Assembly: GCF_900102015.1 (NCBI RefSeq)
Contig: NZ_FNAT01000001.1
Location: 124,001-188,000 of the forward strand
Source: Limimaricola pyoseonensis
GTDB lineage: Bacteria; Pseudomonadota; Alphaproteobacteria; Rhodobacterales; Rhodobacteraceae
Direction: 5' to 3'
DNA: 64,000 nt
Part shown: positions 24,257 to 36,203 of the stretch, one piece after another
How positions within the stretch are numbered: the stretch's first letter is position 1
Layout of the letters: each line of letters starts with the position of its first letter
The notes under the pieces: model-generated
What the model saw: only the letters and a program-made list of their open reading frames with translations
Database searches by the model: none
Told to the model about the DNA's origin: nothing
Program-made: the position numbers and the translations under genes

Positions 24257-24882
24257 ACCCGATCGTCGTCACCGGCACCGACACCGGCATCGGCAAGACC
24301 GTCTTCTCCGCCGGGCTGACCCGGGCGCTGGGCGCGACCTACTGGAAGCCGGTGCAGTCCGGCCTCGAAGAGGAGACCGACAGCGAGATCGTCGCGCGGC
24401 TCTCCGGCCGGCCGGTACTGCCCGAGGCGTTGAAGCTGGAACTGCCCGCCAGCCCGCACATCTCGGCCGAGGCCGAAGGCGTGCGGATCGACCCGCAGGC
24501 ACTCGTGCTGCCCGACATCGACGGCCCACTGGTCATCGAGGGCGCGGGCGGGCTGATGGTGCCGCTGAACGAAGACGTCACCTTCCTCGACCTCTTCGCA
24601 CGCTGGGGCGCGCCGGTGGTGCTCTGCGCCCGCACCGCGCTTGGCACGATCAACCACTCGCTGCTGTCGCTGATGGCGCTCAAGGCGCGCGGCGTGCCGG
24701 TCGCGGGCGTGGTCTTCATCGGCGAGGCCGCGCCCCGGGTCGAGCGCACGATCTGCGAGATGGGCGAGGCGCGGCACCTGGGCCACCTTGGGCCGATCGC
24801 GCCGCTCGACGGCGACACGCTCGCGCAGGCCTTCGCCGCCATCGACCTCGCCGCGATCCGGGCCGCCATGGAGACCGCATGA
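24253..24882 (+). CDS. bioD: Dethiobiotin synthetase BioD
   Basis: The 209-residue ATPase closes the ureido ring of dethiobiotin from diaminopelargonate, CO2 and ATP. The P-loop GTDTGIGKT is at residues 8-16, the substrate Lys/Ser region is WKPVQSG, and the switch-like [10 protein letters not shown] follows near residue 96. It overlaps bioF and bioA by 4 nt each, so the four core genes are translationally linked. Confidence 0.95.
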   Translation: MNPIVVTGTDTGIGKTVFSAGLTRALGATYWKPVQSGLEEETDSEIVARLSGRPVLPEALKLELPASPHISAEAEGVRIDPQALVLPDIDGPLVIEGAGGLMVPLNEDVTFLDLFARWGAPVVLCARTALGTINHSLLSLMALKARGVPVAGVVFIGEAAPRVERTICEMGEARHLGHLGPIAPLDGDTLAQAFAAIDLAAIRAAMETA

Positions 24883-26165
24883 CCGACGCCGCCGAATTCG
24901 ACCGCGACCATCTCTGGCACCCCTACACCAACGTCACGAAGCCCGGCCCGACCTTCATGGTCGATCGCGCCGACGGCGCGTGGATCACGCTCGACGACGG
25001 CACGCGGATGATCGACGCGATGTCGTCCTGGTGGTGCACGATCCACGGCCACCGCCACCCGGCGATCACGGCCGCGATGAAGGACCAGATCGACCGCCTG
25101 CCGCATGTGATGTTCGGCGGGCTGACGCATGAACCCGCGGTCGAGCTCGGCCGCCGGCTCGTGGCGATGACGCCCGCGGGGCTCGACAGGGTGTTCTACT
25201 GCGACAGCGGCTCGGTGGCGATCGAGGTGGCGATGAAGATGGCGGTGCAGCACCAGCTCGCCGCCGGCTTCCCGGGCCGCAGCCGCTTCGCCACGATCCG
25301 CGGCGGCTATCACGGCGACACCTGGAAGGCGATGAGCGTCTGCGACCCGGTGAACGGCATGCATCACCTGTTCGAGGGATCGCTCAACATCCAGTATTTC
25401 GCGCCGCGCCCGCCGGTGACGCTGGACGAGGGCTGGCCCGAGGACGACGAGGCCAACGGCACCGCCGCGCTGTTGCGGCTCCTGCATGAACATGGCGACC
25501 AGATCGCGGCGCTGGTGCTCGAGCCGGTGGTGCAGGGGGCGGGGGGCATGCGCTTCTACCACCCCGAATACCTGCGCCGGGCGCGCAGGCTCTGCGACGA
25601 GATGGGCATCCTGCTGATCTTCGACGAGATCGCGACAGGCTTCGGCCGCACCGGCCATCTCTTCGCGGCCGATCTCGCCGGCGTCACGCCCGACATCATG
25701 TGTCTCGGCAAGGCGCTGACAGGCGGCCACATCTCCTTCGCCTCGGTGATGGCCTCGAGCCATGTCGCCGAGACCATCGGCGGCGGCGATCCGGGGCTGT
25801 TCATGCACGGGCCGACCTTCATGGGCAATCCGCTGGCCTGCGCCGCCGCCTGCGCCAGCCTCGACCTCTTGGCCGACGGCACGTGGCGCGGCCGCGTGGC
25901 CGAGATCGCGGCGCAGATGCAGGCCGAACTGGCGCCTGCGCGCGACCTGCCGGGCGTGGCCGATGTCCGGGTGCTGGGCGCCATCGCGGTGATCGAGATG
26001 GATCATTCCGTCAGCGCCGACGAGGCCCACCCAATCTCGCGCGAGACCGGCGTCTGGCTGCGTCCCTTCGGCCGCAACATCTACGCCATGCCACCCTTCA
26101 TCCTCGCGCCCGACGAGGTGTCGCGGGTCTCGGCCGCGATGCTGCGGCTGGCGCGGACGCTCTGA
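24879..26165 (+). CDS. bioA: Adenosylmethionine-8-amino-7-oxononanoate aminotransferase BioA
   Basis: The 428-residue class III aminotransferase converts KAPA to DAPA, with SAM as the usual amino donor. Visible marks: HLWHPYT at the start, [26 protein letters not shown], the PLP-binding Asp249 in [13 protein letters not shown], and the Schiff-base Lys278 in CLGKALTGG. Length and start agree with the family. It is followed after 3 nt by bioG. Confidence 0.95.
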   Translation: MTDAAEFDRDHLWHPYTNVTKPGPTFMVDRADGAWITLDDGTRMIDAMSSWWCTIHGHRHPAITAAMKDQIDRLPHVMFGGLTHEPAVELGRRLVAMTPAGLDRVFYCDSGSVAIEVAMKMAVQHQLAAGFPGRSRFATIRGGYHGDTWKAMSVCDPVNGMHHLFEGSLNIQYFAPRPPVTLDEGWPEDDEANGTAALLRLLHEHGDQIAALVLEPVVQGAGGMRFYHPEYLRRARRLCDEMGILLIFDEIATGFGRTGHLFAADLAGVTPDIMCLGKALTGGHISFASVMASSHVAETIGGGDPGLFMHGPTFMGNPLACAAACASLDLLADGTWRGRVAEIAAQMQAELAPARDLPGVADVRVLGAIAVIEMDHSVSADEAHPISRETGVWLRPFGRNIYAMPPFILAPDEVSRVSAAMLRLARTL

Positions 26166-26168
26166 GCC

Positions 26169-26780
26169 ATGCGTTGGCGCTGGCTCTCGGGGCCGGGGGG
26201 CGCTGACCGGGTGGTGACGGTGTTCGGCGGCTGGGCGGCGGGCCCGGCGGCGCTGGCGCATCTGACGGGCGCCGACGTGCTCTATGTCGAGGACTGGCGC
26301 GATCTCGACGCCGATCTGCCGAACCTCTCGGGCTACGCGCGTCGCGACCTCGTGGCGTGGTCCTTCGGCGTCGCGGCCTACGGGCACTGGCAGGCGGGGC
26401 GCGAGACGGCCTTCGACAGGCGGATCGCGCTCTGCGGCAGCCCCGCCCCGGTGGACCGTGCCATGGGCATCCCGCCCGCCATCTTCCAGCGCACCCGCGA
26501 CCGGCTCGACCCGGTTACGCTCGCCAGCTTCCTCGACCGGATCGGCGCGCCGCCGGTCGCGTCCGCTGACATTCCTGCGCTTCGGGACGAACTCGACGCC
26601 GTGGCGGCGCGCGGGCCTGCGTCGGATGTGGCGTGGGACCGGGTGGTGATCGCCACCGGCGACCGTATCTTCCCGCCCGCCAACCTGCACCGCGCCTTCG
26701 CGGGCCGCACGGTCGAGGAGGTGGACGCGCCGCACACGCCCTTTGACCTCTGGTCGCGCTGGGAGGAGGTGACGGGATGA
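26169..26780 (+). CDS. bioG: Pimeloyl-ACP methyl ester esterase BioG (DUF452)
   Basis: The 203-residue alpha/beta-hydrolase-like protein matches the DUF452/BioG family, which removes the methyl ester from pimeloyl-ACP methyl ester after the BioC-masked fatty-acid cycles. The nucleophile is Ser65 in VAWSFGVAAY, a variant of the GxSxG elbow. The family-typical AMGIPPAIFQRT follows, and the candidate catalytic His is in DAPHTPFDLW near the C-terminus. It starts 3 nt after bioA and overlaps bioC by 4 nt. In this operon it takes the place held by bioH in Escherichia coli. Confidence 0.88.
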   Translation: MRWRWLSGPGGADRVVTVFGGWAAGPAALAHLTGADVLYVEDWRDLDADLPNLSGYARRDLVAWSFGVAAYGHWQAGRETAFDRRIALCGSPAPVDRAMGIPPAIFQRTRDRLDPVTLASFLDRIGAPPVASADIPALRDELDAVAARGPASDVAWDRVVIATGDRIFPPANLHRAFAGRTVEEVDAPHTPFDLWSRWEEVTG

Positions 26781-27541
26781 GCCATCCCCGCATCGCCCGC
26801 GCCTTCCGCCGCGGCCTCGCCACCTATCGCGACGAGGCGCGCGTGCAGGCGGAAAGCGCCCGGCGGCTGGCCGAGATGCTGGTCGAAGACGGCGCGCCCG
26901 CGCGGCTCGGCCGGGTGTTCGAGTTCGGCTGCGGAGCGGGGCTCTTGACCGAGGCGCTGACCGCGCGTTTCGAGGTCGGGGACTACGCCCTCAACGACCT
27001 GCTGCCGGAGGCGGGCGATCGGCTGCCGGAGGAACTGCGACCCGGCTTCCGCCCCGGCCCGGTCGAGGCGCTGCCGCTCGAGGGCTCCTTCGACCTGATC
27101 GCCTCCGGCGCGACGATCCAGTGGATCGCCGACCCGGCGGCGCTGCTGGCGCGGCTTACGGATGCGCTCGCGCCGGGCGGGCGGCTGCTGCTCGGCGGCT
27201 TCGGTCGGGGGCATTTCACCGAGCTGGTCGCGCTGGGCGCCGAGCCCGCGCCGATGTCCTACATCGATCCTGAGGGCTGGCCCGCACTGCTGCCCGACGA
27301 CATGGAAATGCGCGCCGTCGAGGCGCGGCGCACCCGGCTCGGCTTCGACGACCTGCCGCAGCTCTTGCGCCATCTCCGCGCCACCGGCGTCACCGGCAAT
27401 GCCCGCGCCCGCTGGGGCCGGGCGCGGATGCGCGAGGTCGAGGCGGCGTGGCGGCGGGATCACGCGCTGTCTGACGGGCGGCTCGGCCTGACCTATGACT
27501 GCGTGCACCTGCTGGCGCGCAGGGCTCACTCCAGCCGGTAG
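26777..27541 (+). CDS. bioC: Malonyl-ACP O-methyltransferase BioC
   Basis: The 254-residue SAM-dependent methyltransferase starts biotin synthesis by methylating malonyl-ACP. The SAM motif is VFEFGCGAGLLT near residue 45, with motif II DLIASGATIQWIADP and the family C-terminal pattern LLRHLRATGVTGNAR. It begins as usual for BioC with an ARAFRRGLATYRDEA helix (similar to the AAFDRAAxxYxxxA start). It ends the operon; its stop overlaps the convergent pccR gene by 16 nt. Confidence 0.9.
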   Translation: MSHPRIARAFRRGLATYRDEARVQAESARRLAEMLVEDGAPARLGRVFEFGCGAGLLTEALTARFEVGDYALNDLLPEAGDRLPEELRPGFRPGPVEALPLEGSFDLIASGATIQWIADPAALLARLTDALAPGGRLLLGGFGRGHFTELVALGAEPAPMSYIDPEGWPALLPDDMEMRAVEARRTRLGFDDLPQLLRHLRATGVTGNARARWGRARMREVEAAWRRDHALSDGRLGLTYDCVHLLARRAHSSR

Positions 27542-28923
27542 GGTAGCTCGCCGCGCAGATCGGCATCGACCCTGAGCCGCCCCTCCAGCGGCGGCACCGC
27601 GCGCTGGTGGCAGTCCTGCCGCTCGCAGATCCGGCAGGAGATGCCGATCGGTTCGAAGGCGCCGGCGGCGTCGAGATCCATGTGGTCGGCATAGACCAGA
27701 TCGCCCGCGTGCTTGATCTCGCAGCCCAGCGCGATGGCGAAGCGGCGCACCGGTGCGCCCCATGCACCGCCGCCGCCGCTGACGTCGCGCGCCAGAGAGA
27801 AGTAGCGCACCCCGTCCGGCGTCTGCGCCAGCTGGCGCAGCCATTGCGTCGGCGTCTCAAAGGCGCGGTGCACGTTCCACAGCGGGCACGCCCCGCCGTA
27901 ACGCGCGAATTGCAGCCGGGTGGCCGAGTGGCGCTTGGTCACCGTGCCGGCCTGGTCGACCCGCACGAACCAGAAGGGCACGCCGCGTGCGCCGGGGCGC
28001 TGCAGCGTCGAGAGCCGATGCGCCACCTGCTCGAGGCTCGCGCCGAAGCGCTCGGCCAGACGCTCCAGATCATGCCGCATCTGCTGCGCTGCCTCGAGGA
28101 AGGGGCCGTAGGGCATCAGCGCCGCGCCGGCGAAGTAGTTGGCGAGGCCGATCCGGGCGATGTCGCGCGCCGTGCCGGTCTCGAACCGGCCGAGATCGAG
28201 CGTCGCCTCGATCAGCTGCCGGTGCTCGATCAGCGCCAGCTGTACCAGCAGCTGGAACCGCCGCGTCGGGCGCGGCGCGCGGGCCGAGACGGTCAGCACG
28301 CGGGCTTCGGCGTCGTAGCGGCGCAGCGGCCCCTCTGCCGCCTCGCGCAGCGTGACGCCGCGCGCCTCCAGCGCCTGCGCGGCGGCCTCGGGCGCGTCGC
28401 GGCCGGCCTCGGCGGCGCGGCGTGCGAAGCGTTCTGCGGCGCGGTCCACCGCGTCGATGTAGTTGTCGCAGTAGTGGAAGAAGTCGCGCACCTCCTCCCA
28501 GGGCGAGGGCGCCGCGCCCGCGCGGCCCAGCGCCTCGTCGAAGGAGGCGAGCCGGTCCTGCGCGCGGCGGTAGGCGGCGTGCAGGTCGAGAAGCGCGCGC
28601 GCCACCGAGGGCGCATTGGCCGCGACCATGCGCAGGTCCGACAGCGACGGCTGCGCGCCGCTCAGGACCGGGTCGGCCAGCGCCTCGCGCATGTCGGAGG
28701 CGAGGCGGATCTCCTCGCCAGAGGTCAGCTCGGTCACGTCGAAGCCGAATTCGCGCGCCAGCGCCAGCACCACCCCGGCCGAGACCGGGCGGTGGTTGTT
28801 CTCCATCTGGTTGAGATAGGGCAGCGACACGCCCAGCCGCTCGGCAAAAAGCTTCTGGGTCAGGCCGAGCCGTCCGCGCAGGTCGCGCAGCTGGGTGCCG
28901 GCGTAATGTTTCTGGACCGCCAC
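27526..28923 (-). CDS. pccR: Short-chain fatty acyl-CoA regulator PccR (XRE HTH, DUF2083)
   Basis: The 465-residue protein has an XRE helix-turn-helix at about residues 8-62 (LGLTQKLFAERLGVSLPYLN) and a long ScfR-type regulatory part. The C-terminus has the cysteine-containing ISCRICERQDCHQRA segment of DUF2083. PccR of Rhodobacter sphaeroides senses propionyl-CoA status and controls pccB. The divergent position to pccB and the TTTGC-type repeats between them support this identity. The start is taken as GTG 28923 with GGGAGG just upstream; an ATG at 28959 is possible but would place one operator-like site inside the coding region. Confidence 0.88.
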   Translation of the reverse strand: MAVQKHYAGTQLRDLRGRLGLTQKLFAERLGVSLPYLNQMENNHRPVSAGVVLALAREFGFDVTELTSGEEIRLASDMREALADPVLSGAQPSLSDLRMVAANAPSVARALLDLHAAYRRAQDRLASFDEALGRAGAAPSPWEEVRDFFHYCDNYIDAVDRAAERFARRAAEAGRDAPEAAAQALEARGVTLREAAEGPLRRYDAEARVLTVSARAPRPTRRFQLLVQLALIEHRQLIEATLDLGRFETGTARDIARIGLANYFAGAALMPYGPFLEAAQQMRHDLERLAERFGASLEQVAHRLSTLQRPGARGVPFWFVRVDQAGTVTKRHSATRLQFARYGGACPLWNVHRAFETPTQWLRQLAQTPDGVRYFSLARDVSGGGGAWGAPVRRFAIALGCEIKHAGDLVYADHMDLDAAGAFEPIGISCRICERQDCHQRAVPPLEGRLRVDADLRGELPYRLE

Positions 28924-28935
28924 GCGACCTCCCGA

Positions 28936-28948
28936 TTTGCAGGTTTGC
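28936..28948. promoter_or_regulatory. PccR operator-like site, pccR-proximal
   Basis: TTTGCAGGTTTGC here matches TTTGCAAATTTGC at 28976-28988 in 11 of 13 positions; the sites are 40 bp apart, close to four helical turns. ScfR/RamB-type regulators are known to bind TTTGCAAA-like sequences. This copy would block pccR itself. Confidence 0.55.
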
Positions 28949-28975
28949 CATTTTGGCATACCGCATAATGCCTGT

Positions 28976-28988
28976 TTTGCAAATTTGC
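28976..28988. promoter_or_regulatory. PccR operator-like site, pccB-proximal
   Basis: TTTGCAAATTTGC contains both TTTGCAAA and the perfect 10-bp palindrome GCAAATTTGC. It lies 60 bp before the pccB start codon, in the region where a promoter would be expected. Confidence 0.6.
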
Positions 28989-29048
28989 GGATTGGCGCTG
29001 GGCGGGTTCGCGGCGAAACCCTAGCATGGCCCGCAAAGGAGGACGCCG

Positions 29049-30581
29049 ATGCAGGAAATCTTGCGCGAGCTCGAAGAGCGCCGCGCCTCGGCCCGGATGG
29101 GCGGCGGCGAAAAGCGCATCGCGGCGCAGCACGCCAAGGGCAAGCTGACCGCGCGCGAGCGGATCGAGCTGCTCTTGGACGAGGGCAGCTTCGAGGAATA
29201 CGACATGTTCGTGCGGCACCGCTGCACCGATTTCGGCATGGCCGACAGCCGCCCCGCGGGCGACGGCGTGGTCACCGGCTGGGGCACGGTGAACGGCCGC
29301 ATGGTCTATGTCTTCAGCCAGGACTTCACCGTCTTCGGCGGCTCGCTCTCCGAAACCCACGCCCAGAAGATCTGCAAGATCATGGACATGGCGATGCGCA
29401 ACGGCGCGCCGGTGGTGGGCATCAACGATTCGGGCGGCGCCCGCATCCAGGAGGGCGTGGCGTCCTTGGGCGGCTATGCCGACGTGTTCCAGAAGAACGT
29501 GCTGGCCTCGGGCGTGGTGCCGCAGATCAGCCTCGTGATGGGCCCCTGTGCCGGCGGCGCGGTCTACTCGCCCGCCATGACCGACTTCATCTACATGGTG
29601 AAGGACTCGTCCTACATGTTCGTCACCGGCCCCGACGTGGTGAAGACCGTGACCGGCGAGGTGGTGACCGCCGAGGAACTGGGCGGCGCGCTCACCCATG
29701 CGCGCAAGTCGAGCGTGGCCGACGCGGCCTTCGAGAACGACGTCGAGGCGCTTCTGGAGGCGCGGCGGCTGATCGATTTCCTGCCGCTCAACAACCGCGA
29801 GAAGGCGCCGGTGCGGCCCTTCTTCGACGATCCCGCGCGCGAGGAGCCGAGCCTCGACAGCCTGATCCCGGCCAACCCGAACCAGCCCTACGACATGCAC
29901 GAGCTGGTCACCAAGATCGCCGACGAGGGCGACTTCCTCGAGATGCAGGCCGAGTTCGCCAAGAACATCCTGACCGGCTTCATCCGGCTGGAAGGGCAGA
30001 CCGTCGGCGTGGTGGCCAACCAGCCGATGGTGCTGGCCGGCTGCCTCGACATCGACAGTAGCCGCAAGGCCGCGCGCTTCGTGCGCTTCTGCGACGCCTT
30101 CGAGATCCCGATCCTGACGCTGGTCGACGTGCCGGGCTTCCTGCCCGGGACGGGCCAGGAATATGGCGGCGTCATCAAGCACGGCGCGAAGCTTTTGTTC
30201 GCCTATGGCGAGGCCACCGTGCCCAAGGTCACCGTCATCACCCGCAAGGCCTATGGCGGCGCCTATGACGTCATGGCGTCCAAGCACCTGCGCGGCGACG
30301 TGAACTACGCCTGGCCCACCGCCGAGATCGCGGTGATGGGCGCCAAGGGCGCGACCGAGATCCTCTACCGCTCCGAACTGGGCGAGCCCGAGAAGATCGC
30401 GCAGCGCACCAAGGATTACGAGGACCGCTTCGCCAACCCCTTCGTCGCGGCCGAGCGCGGTTTCATCGACGAGGTGATCATGCCGCGCGCCACCCGCCGC
30501 CGCACCGCCCGCGCCTTCGCCGCCCTGCGGAACAAGCGCCTCGAGAACCCGTGGAGGAAGCATGACAACATCCCGCTCTGA
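29049..30581 (+). CDS. pccB: Propionyl-CoA carboxylase beta subunit
   Basis: The 510-residue carboxyltransferase subunit moves CO2 from biotin to propionyl-CoA, giving (S)-methylmalonyl-CoA. Family text is clear: [19 protein letters not shown], the acyl-CoA oxyanion region [25 protein letters not shown], and the C-terminal [14 protein letters not shown] and [12 protein letters not shown] strong ribosome site (AAAGGAGG) lies 6 nt before the ATG. The 3' end overlaps pccA by 20 nt. It is transcribed divergently from pccR. Confidence 0.96.
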   Translation: MQEILRELEERRASARMGGGEKRIAAQHAKGKLTARERIELLLDEGSFEEYDMFVRHRCTDFGMADSRPAGDGVVTGWGTVNGRMVYVFSQDFTVFGGSLSETHAQKICKIMDMAMRNGAPVVGINDSGGARIQEGVASLGGYADVFQKNVLASGVVPQISLVMGPCAGGAVYSPAMTDFIYMVKDSSYMFVTGPDVVKTVTGEVVTAEELGGALTHARKSSVADAAFENDVEALLEARRLIDFLPLNNREKAPVRPFFDDPAREEPSLDSLIPANPNQPYDMHELVTKIADEGDFLEMQAEFAKNILTGFIRLEGQTVGVVANQPMVLAGCLDIDSSRKAARFVRFCDAFEIPILTLVDVPGFLPGTGQEYGGVIKHGAKLLFAYGEATVPKVTVITRKAYGGAYDVMASKHLRGDVNYAWPTAEIAVMGAKGATEILYRSELGEPEKIAQRTKDYEDRFANPFVAAERGFIDEVIMPRATRRRTARAFAALRNKRLENPWRKHDNIPL

Positions 30582-32592
30582 GGCCGCCAAGCCGTTCCGC
30601 AGTCTGCTCGTCGCCAACCGCGGCGAGATCGCCTGCCGCGTGATCCGCTCGGCCCGCGCCATGGGGATCGAGACCATCGCGGTGCATTCCGAGGCCGACC
30701 GCGACGCGGTGCATGTCGCCATGGCCGACCGCGCGGTCGAGATCGGGCCTGCGCCCGCCGCGCAGTCCTATATCGACATCGACCGCGTCATGCGCGCGAT
30801 CGAGGAGACCGGCGCCGAGGCCGTGCATCCGGGCTACGGCTTCCTGTCCGAGAACCCGAAATTCGCCCGCGCGCTGGCCGAGCGCGGCGTGGTTTTCGTG
30901 GGTCCCCCCGCGAGCGCCATCGACGCGATGGGCGACAAGATCGCCTCGAAGAAGATCGCGGCCGAGGCCGGCGTTTCCACCGTGCCGGGCCATATGGGCT
31001 TGATCGAGGATGCCGAGGAGGCGGTCAGGATCGCCCGCGACATCGGCTACCCGGTGATGATCAAGGCCAGCGCAGGCGGCGGCGGCAAGGGCATGCGGAT
31101 CGCGCATGACGACGACCAGGCGCGCGAGGGCTTCGAGGCCTCGAAGCGCGAGGCGGCCTCCTCCTTCGGCGACGACCGCATCTTCATCGAGAAGTTCGTC
31201 GTCGGCCCGCGCCACATCGAGATCCAGGTGCTGGCCGACCGGCACGGCAACTGCGTCTATCTGGGCGAGCGCGAATGCTCGATCCAGCGCCGCAACCAGA
31301 AGGTCGTGGAAGAGGCCCCGTCGCCCTTCCTCGACCCCGAAACCCGCGCCGCCATGGGCGCGCAGGCCTGCGCGCTGGCGAAGGCCGTGGGCTACGAGAG
31401 CGCCGGCACGGTCGAGTTCATCGTCGACGCCGACCGCAACTTCTACTTCCTCGAGATGAACACCCGGCTTCAGGTCGAGCACCCGGTGACCGAGCTGATC
31501 ACCGGCGTCGACCTGGTCGAGCAGATGATCAAGGTGGCGGCGGGCGAAGAGCTGCCCTTCGCGCAGGACGACATCAAGCTCAATGGCTGGGCGATCGAGA
31601 GCCGGCTCTACGCCGAGGATCCGTATCGCGGCTTCCTGCCCTCGATCGGGCGGCTGACCCGCTACCGTCCGCCCGAGGAGTTCGCCTCCGACGCGGAGGT
31701 CGTGCGCAACGACACCGGCGTCGCCGAGGGCGGCGAGATCTCGATGCATTACGACCCGATGATCGCCAAGCTCTGTACATGGGCTCCCGACCGCGACCGC
31801 GCGGTCGACGCGATGGAACGGGCGCTCGACGGCTTCGAGCTGGAGGGCATCGGCCACAACCTGCCGTTCCTCTCGGCGGTGATGGCGCATCCCAAGTTCC
31901 ACTCGGGCGACATCCACACCGGCTTCATCGCCGAGGAATGGCCCGAGGGCTTCTCGGGCGTCGAACTGCCCGCCGAGGCCCGCCGCCGCATTGCCGCCGC
32001 CTGCGCGACGCTGCAGCGGATCGAGGAGATCCGCCGCGCCCGCATCTCGGGCCGGATCGACAATCACGAGCGCCGCGTCGGCCGCGCCTTCGTGGTGCAG
32101 GTCGCGGGCGAAAGCCACCCGGTGACGCTGGAGGCCGGGGCGGGTGGCACCGACGTGACCTTCGAGGACGGCGCGGTGATGCGGGTCGAGGGCGACTGGA
32201 CGCCCGGCGCGCGGCTGGCCCGCCTCACCGTCGATGGCGCCGAGACCGTGCTCAAGGTCGCGCCGCGCATCGCGGGCTACCGGGTGCGCCACCGCGGCGC
32301 CGATCTCGACGTGCGGGTCTACACGCCGCGGCAGGCCGAGCTGGCTGCATTGATGCCCGAGAAGCAGGGGGCGGACACCTCGAAGCTGCTGCTCTGCCCG
32401 ATGCCGGGCGTCGTCGTGCACATCGCGGTCGCCGAGGGGCAGGAGGTCGAGGAGGGCCAGCCGCTCTGCACAGTCGAGGCGATGAAGATGGAGAACGTGC
32501 TGCGCGCCGAGCGCAAGGCCAGGGTCTCCAAGCTGCACGCCGCCGCCGGCGACAGCCTGTCGGTGGACCAGACCATCATGGAATTCGAGTGA
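30562..32592 (+). CDS. pccA: Propionyl-CoA carboxylase alpha subunit (biotin carboxylase and carrier)
   Basis: The 676-residue protein has the biotin carboxylase half (about 1-460; [17 protein letters not shown], the ATP-grasp loop [13 protein letters not shown], and [12 protein letters not shown]), a linking BT-type domain, and a C-terminal biotinyl domain with the biotin-accepting Lys642 in VEAMKMEN. The start at 30562 lies inside the pccB 3' end (20 nt overlap), which implies translational coupling. Its need for biotin links it to the bio operon a few kilobases upstream. Confidence 0.96.
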   Translation: MTTSRSEAAKPFRSLLVANRGEIACRVIRSARAMGIETIAVHSEADRDAVHVAMADRAVEIGPAPAAQSYIDIDRVMRAIEETGAEAVHPGYGFLSENPKFARALAERGVVFVGPPASAIDAMGDKIASKKIAAEAGVSTVPGHMGLIEDAEEAVRIARDIGYPVMIKASAGGGGKGMRIAHDDDQAREGFEASKREAASSFGDDRIFIEKFVVGPRHIEIQVLADRHGNCVYLGERECSIQRRNQKVVEEAPSPFLDPETRAAMGAQACALAKAVGYESAGTVEFIVDADRNFYFLEMNTRLQVEHPVTELITGVDLVEQMIKVAAGEELPFAQDDIKLNGWAIESRLYAEDPYRGFLPSIGRLTRYRPPEEFASDAEVVRNDTGVAEGGEISMHYDPMIAKLCTWAPDRDRAVDAMERALDGFELEGIGHNLPFLSAVMAHPKFHSGDIHTGFIAEEWPEGFSGVELPAEARRRIAAACATLQRIEEIRRARISGRIDNHERRVGRAFVVQVAGESHPVTLEAGAGGTDVTFEDGAVMRVEGDWTPGARLARLTVDGAETVLKVAPRIAGYRVRHRGADLDVRVYTPRQAELAALMPEKQGADTSKLLLCPMPGVVVHIAVAEGQEVEEGQPLCTVEAMKMENVLRAERKARVSKLHAAAGDSLSVDQTIMEFE

Positions 32593-32611
32593 GCCGGGGG
32601 AGGGCCATGCG

Positions 32612-34753
<2,142 letters not shown>

Positions 34754-34762
34754 CGGAAGAAA

Positions 34763-34784
34763 GGCCGGCCCCGATGGGCCGGCC
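34763..34784 (-). terminator. Hairpin between convergent mutase and CMD-like genes
   Basis: GGCCGGCCC (34763-34771) pairs perfectly with GGGCCGGCC (34776-34784) around CGAT. On the minus strand it is followed by TTTCTTCC, so it fits a factor-independent terminator for the minus-strand gene; the plus side has no T run. Confidence 0.6.
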
Positions 34785-34796
34785 CGGAAAGGCGGA

Positions 34797-35351
34797 TCAG
34801 GCCGCCTTCTGCCAGTCGAACTTCTGAAACGGCTTGTCGACCGGCGTCTCGGCGAGGTGGTTGGTGTAGTTGCTCATCACCTTCTGCGCGACGCCGAGGA
34901 TCACCTCGAGGATGTTGCGCTTGGTGAAGCCCGCCTCGAGGAACGCCGCCACGGCGGCCTCGTCGACATTGCCGCGGCCGCGCACGACCGAGAGGGTGAA
35001 GTCGCGCAGCGCCTCGAGCTTGGCGGTGGGCAGCGGCGCCTCGTCGCGCAGCGCGTCGGTGATCGCGTCGTCCACCTTCATCGCCTTGGCGATGCCGGTA
35101 TGCGCCGGCACGCAGTAGTGGCAGGCATGCTCGACGTTGATCGTCTGCCAGACCACGGTCTGCTCCTCGGCGGTGAAGCTGGTCTCGAGGAACAGGCGGT
35201 GCAGCTCCTGGTAACCCTCGAGCAGGCCCGGCGCCTCGGCCATCACCGCGTGCAGGCCGGGGATCATGCCGAAGGCCTTCTGCGACTTGTCGAGCAGCGG
35301 CTTGCTGGCCTCGGGCGCGGTCTCGGCGTCGTGCAGGGTGAAATCGGTCAT
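34797..35351 (-). CDS. Carboxymuconolactone decarboxylase/AhpD-like protein
   Basis: The 184-residue helical protein has the AhpD-type redox centre Cys77-x2-Cys80 with Glu74 and His84 (EHACHYCVPAHTG). It belongs to the broad CMD/AhpD-like family, many members of which reduce peroxides or detoxify through thiol chemistry. The start at 35351 begins directly at the family-like text MTDFTLHDAETA. It is divergent from a TetR gene across a spacer with two operator-like palindromes, so TetR control is likely. The actual substrate is unknown. Confidence 0.85.
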   Translation of the reverse strand: MTDFTLHDAETAPEASKPLLDKSQKAFGMIPGLHAVMAEAPGLLEGYQELHRLFLETSFTAEEQTVVWQTINVEHACHYCVPAHTGIAKAMKVDDAITDALRDEAPLPTAKLEALRDFTLSVVRGRGNVDEAAVAAFLEAGFTKRNILEVILGVAQKVMSNYTNHLAETPVDKPFQKFDWQKAA

Positions 35352-35413
35352 CGCGAACTCCTGTGTCTCGTGATCGGGCCGCCTCGGCCCGTCGCCGCAC
35401 AGACATGGCACGT

Positions 35414-35429
35414 TTGAGCGATCACTCAA
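35414..35429. promoter_or_regulatory. TetR operator-like palindrome 1
   Basis: TTGAG-CGATCA-CTCAA is a perfect 5-6-5 inverted repeat. The same half-sites and nearly the same centre recur 25 bp further on. It lies 63 bp before the CMD-like start codon, where it could cover that promoter. Confidence 0.65.
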
Positions 35430-35438
35430 TGGGTAGAC

Positions 35439-35454
35439 TTGAGCAATCACTCAA
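35439..35454. promoter_or_regulatory. TetR operator-like palindrome 2
   Basis: TTGAG-CAATCA-CTCAA has the same half-sites as the palindrome at 35414-35429 and differs from it only at one centre base. Two such copies between a divergent TetR gene and its likely target strongly suggest repressor sites. Confidence 0.65.
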
Positions 35455-35512
35455 AGGTGAGGATGTGGCCGGACGGGGCGACAAGCGGGCCCGGGGCCCC
35501 TATGTTGCGCGC

Positions 35513-36109
35513 ATGCCCCGTGCCGCCCCATATGATCGCGAGCAGGCGCTCGACGCCGCCCTGGCGCTGTTCTGGCGCAAGGGTTTCCACGCGACCTCGC
35601 TCAAGGACCTCGAGGCCGAGCTGGCGATGAAGCCCGGCAGCATCTACGCCGCCTTCCACAGCAAGGAGGCGCTGTTTCGCAGCGTGCTCGACCGCTATGC
35701 CGAGCGGATGCGCGTTGAGCTGGCCGGGATCGCGGGGCAGGCCTCGCCGCTCGGCGCACTTTCGGGCTATCTGCGGGCGCTGGGCGGGCTTCTGGAGGCG
35801 GGCGGGCCGAGCCGGGCCTGCATGCTGGTCAAGACGCTGCTCGAGACCAATGCCGATCATCCCGAGGTGATGGCGGCGGCGCGGCGGCATCTCGATGCCG
35901 TGGAGGGCGACATCGCCGAGATTTTCGCCGCGGCGAAGCGTGCGGGCGAGATCGCCCCGGATGCCGACCCGGCGCGCCTTGCCCGGCGGGTGCAGAGCAA
36001 CATCTTCGGCCTGAAGGTGCAGGCCCAGCGCGAGACCTCGGGCGCCGCGCTGCGGATGCTGGCCGAGGACATCGCCGCCGAGGTCGAGGCGCTGCGCCTG
36101 CGGCACTGA
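35513..36109 (+). CDS. TetR/AcrR-family transcriptional regulator
   Basis: The 198-residue protein has an N-terminal TetR helix-turn-helix (REQALDAALALFWRKGF, then TSLKDLEAELAMKPGSIYAAF). The ligand domain resembles the group with a conserved Cys in RACMLVKTLLE, seen in several redox- or electrophile-sensing members. ATG 35513 starts the typical basic N-terminus; an earlier in-frame start would run over the two palindromes. It is divergent from the CMD/AhpD-like gene and probably represses it and itself. The inducer is unknown. Confidence 0.87.
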   Translation: MPRAAPYDREQALDAALALFWRKGFHATSLKDLEAELAMKPGSIYAAFHSKEALFRSVLDRYAERMRVELAGIAGQASPLGALSGYLRALGGLLEAGGPSRACMLVKTLLETNADHPEVMAAARRHLDAVEGDIAEIFAAAKRAGEIAPDADPARLARRVQSNIFGLKVQAQRETSGAALRMLAEDIAAEVEALRLRH

Positions 36110-36203
36110 GCCCGCGCTTTGCCTTTCGCGGCTTTGCTGCTATGAGCCCCGGCGTTCCCGCATTCATGCCCACACCGCCTTCCGTGCCGCCAACGGAGCC
36201 GAC

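Noticed and set aside
24339-26735. Open frame of 798 codons opposite bioD-bioA-bioG
   Set aside because: Antisense to three confirmed biotin genes, no motif.
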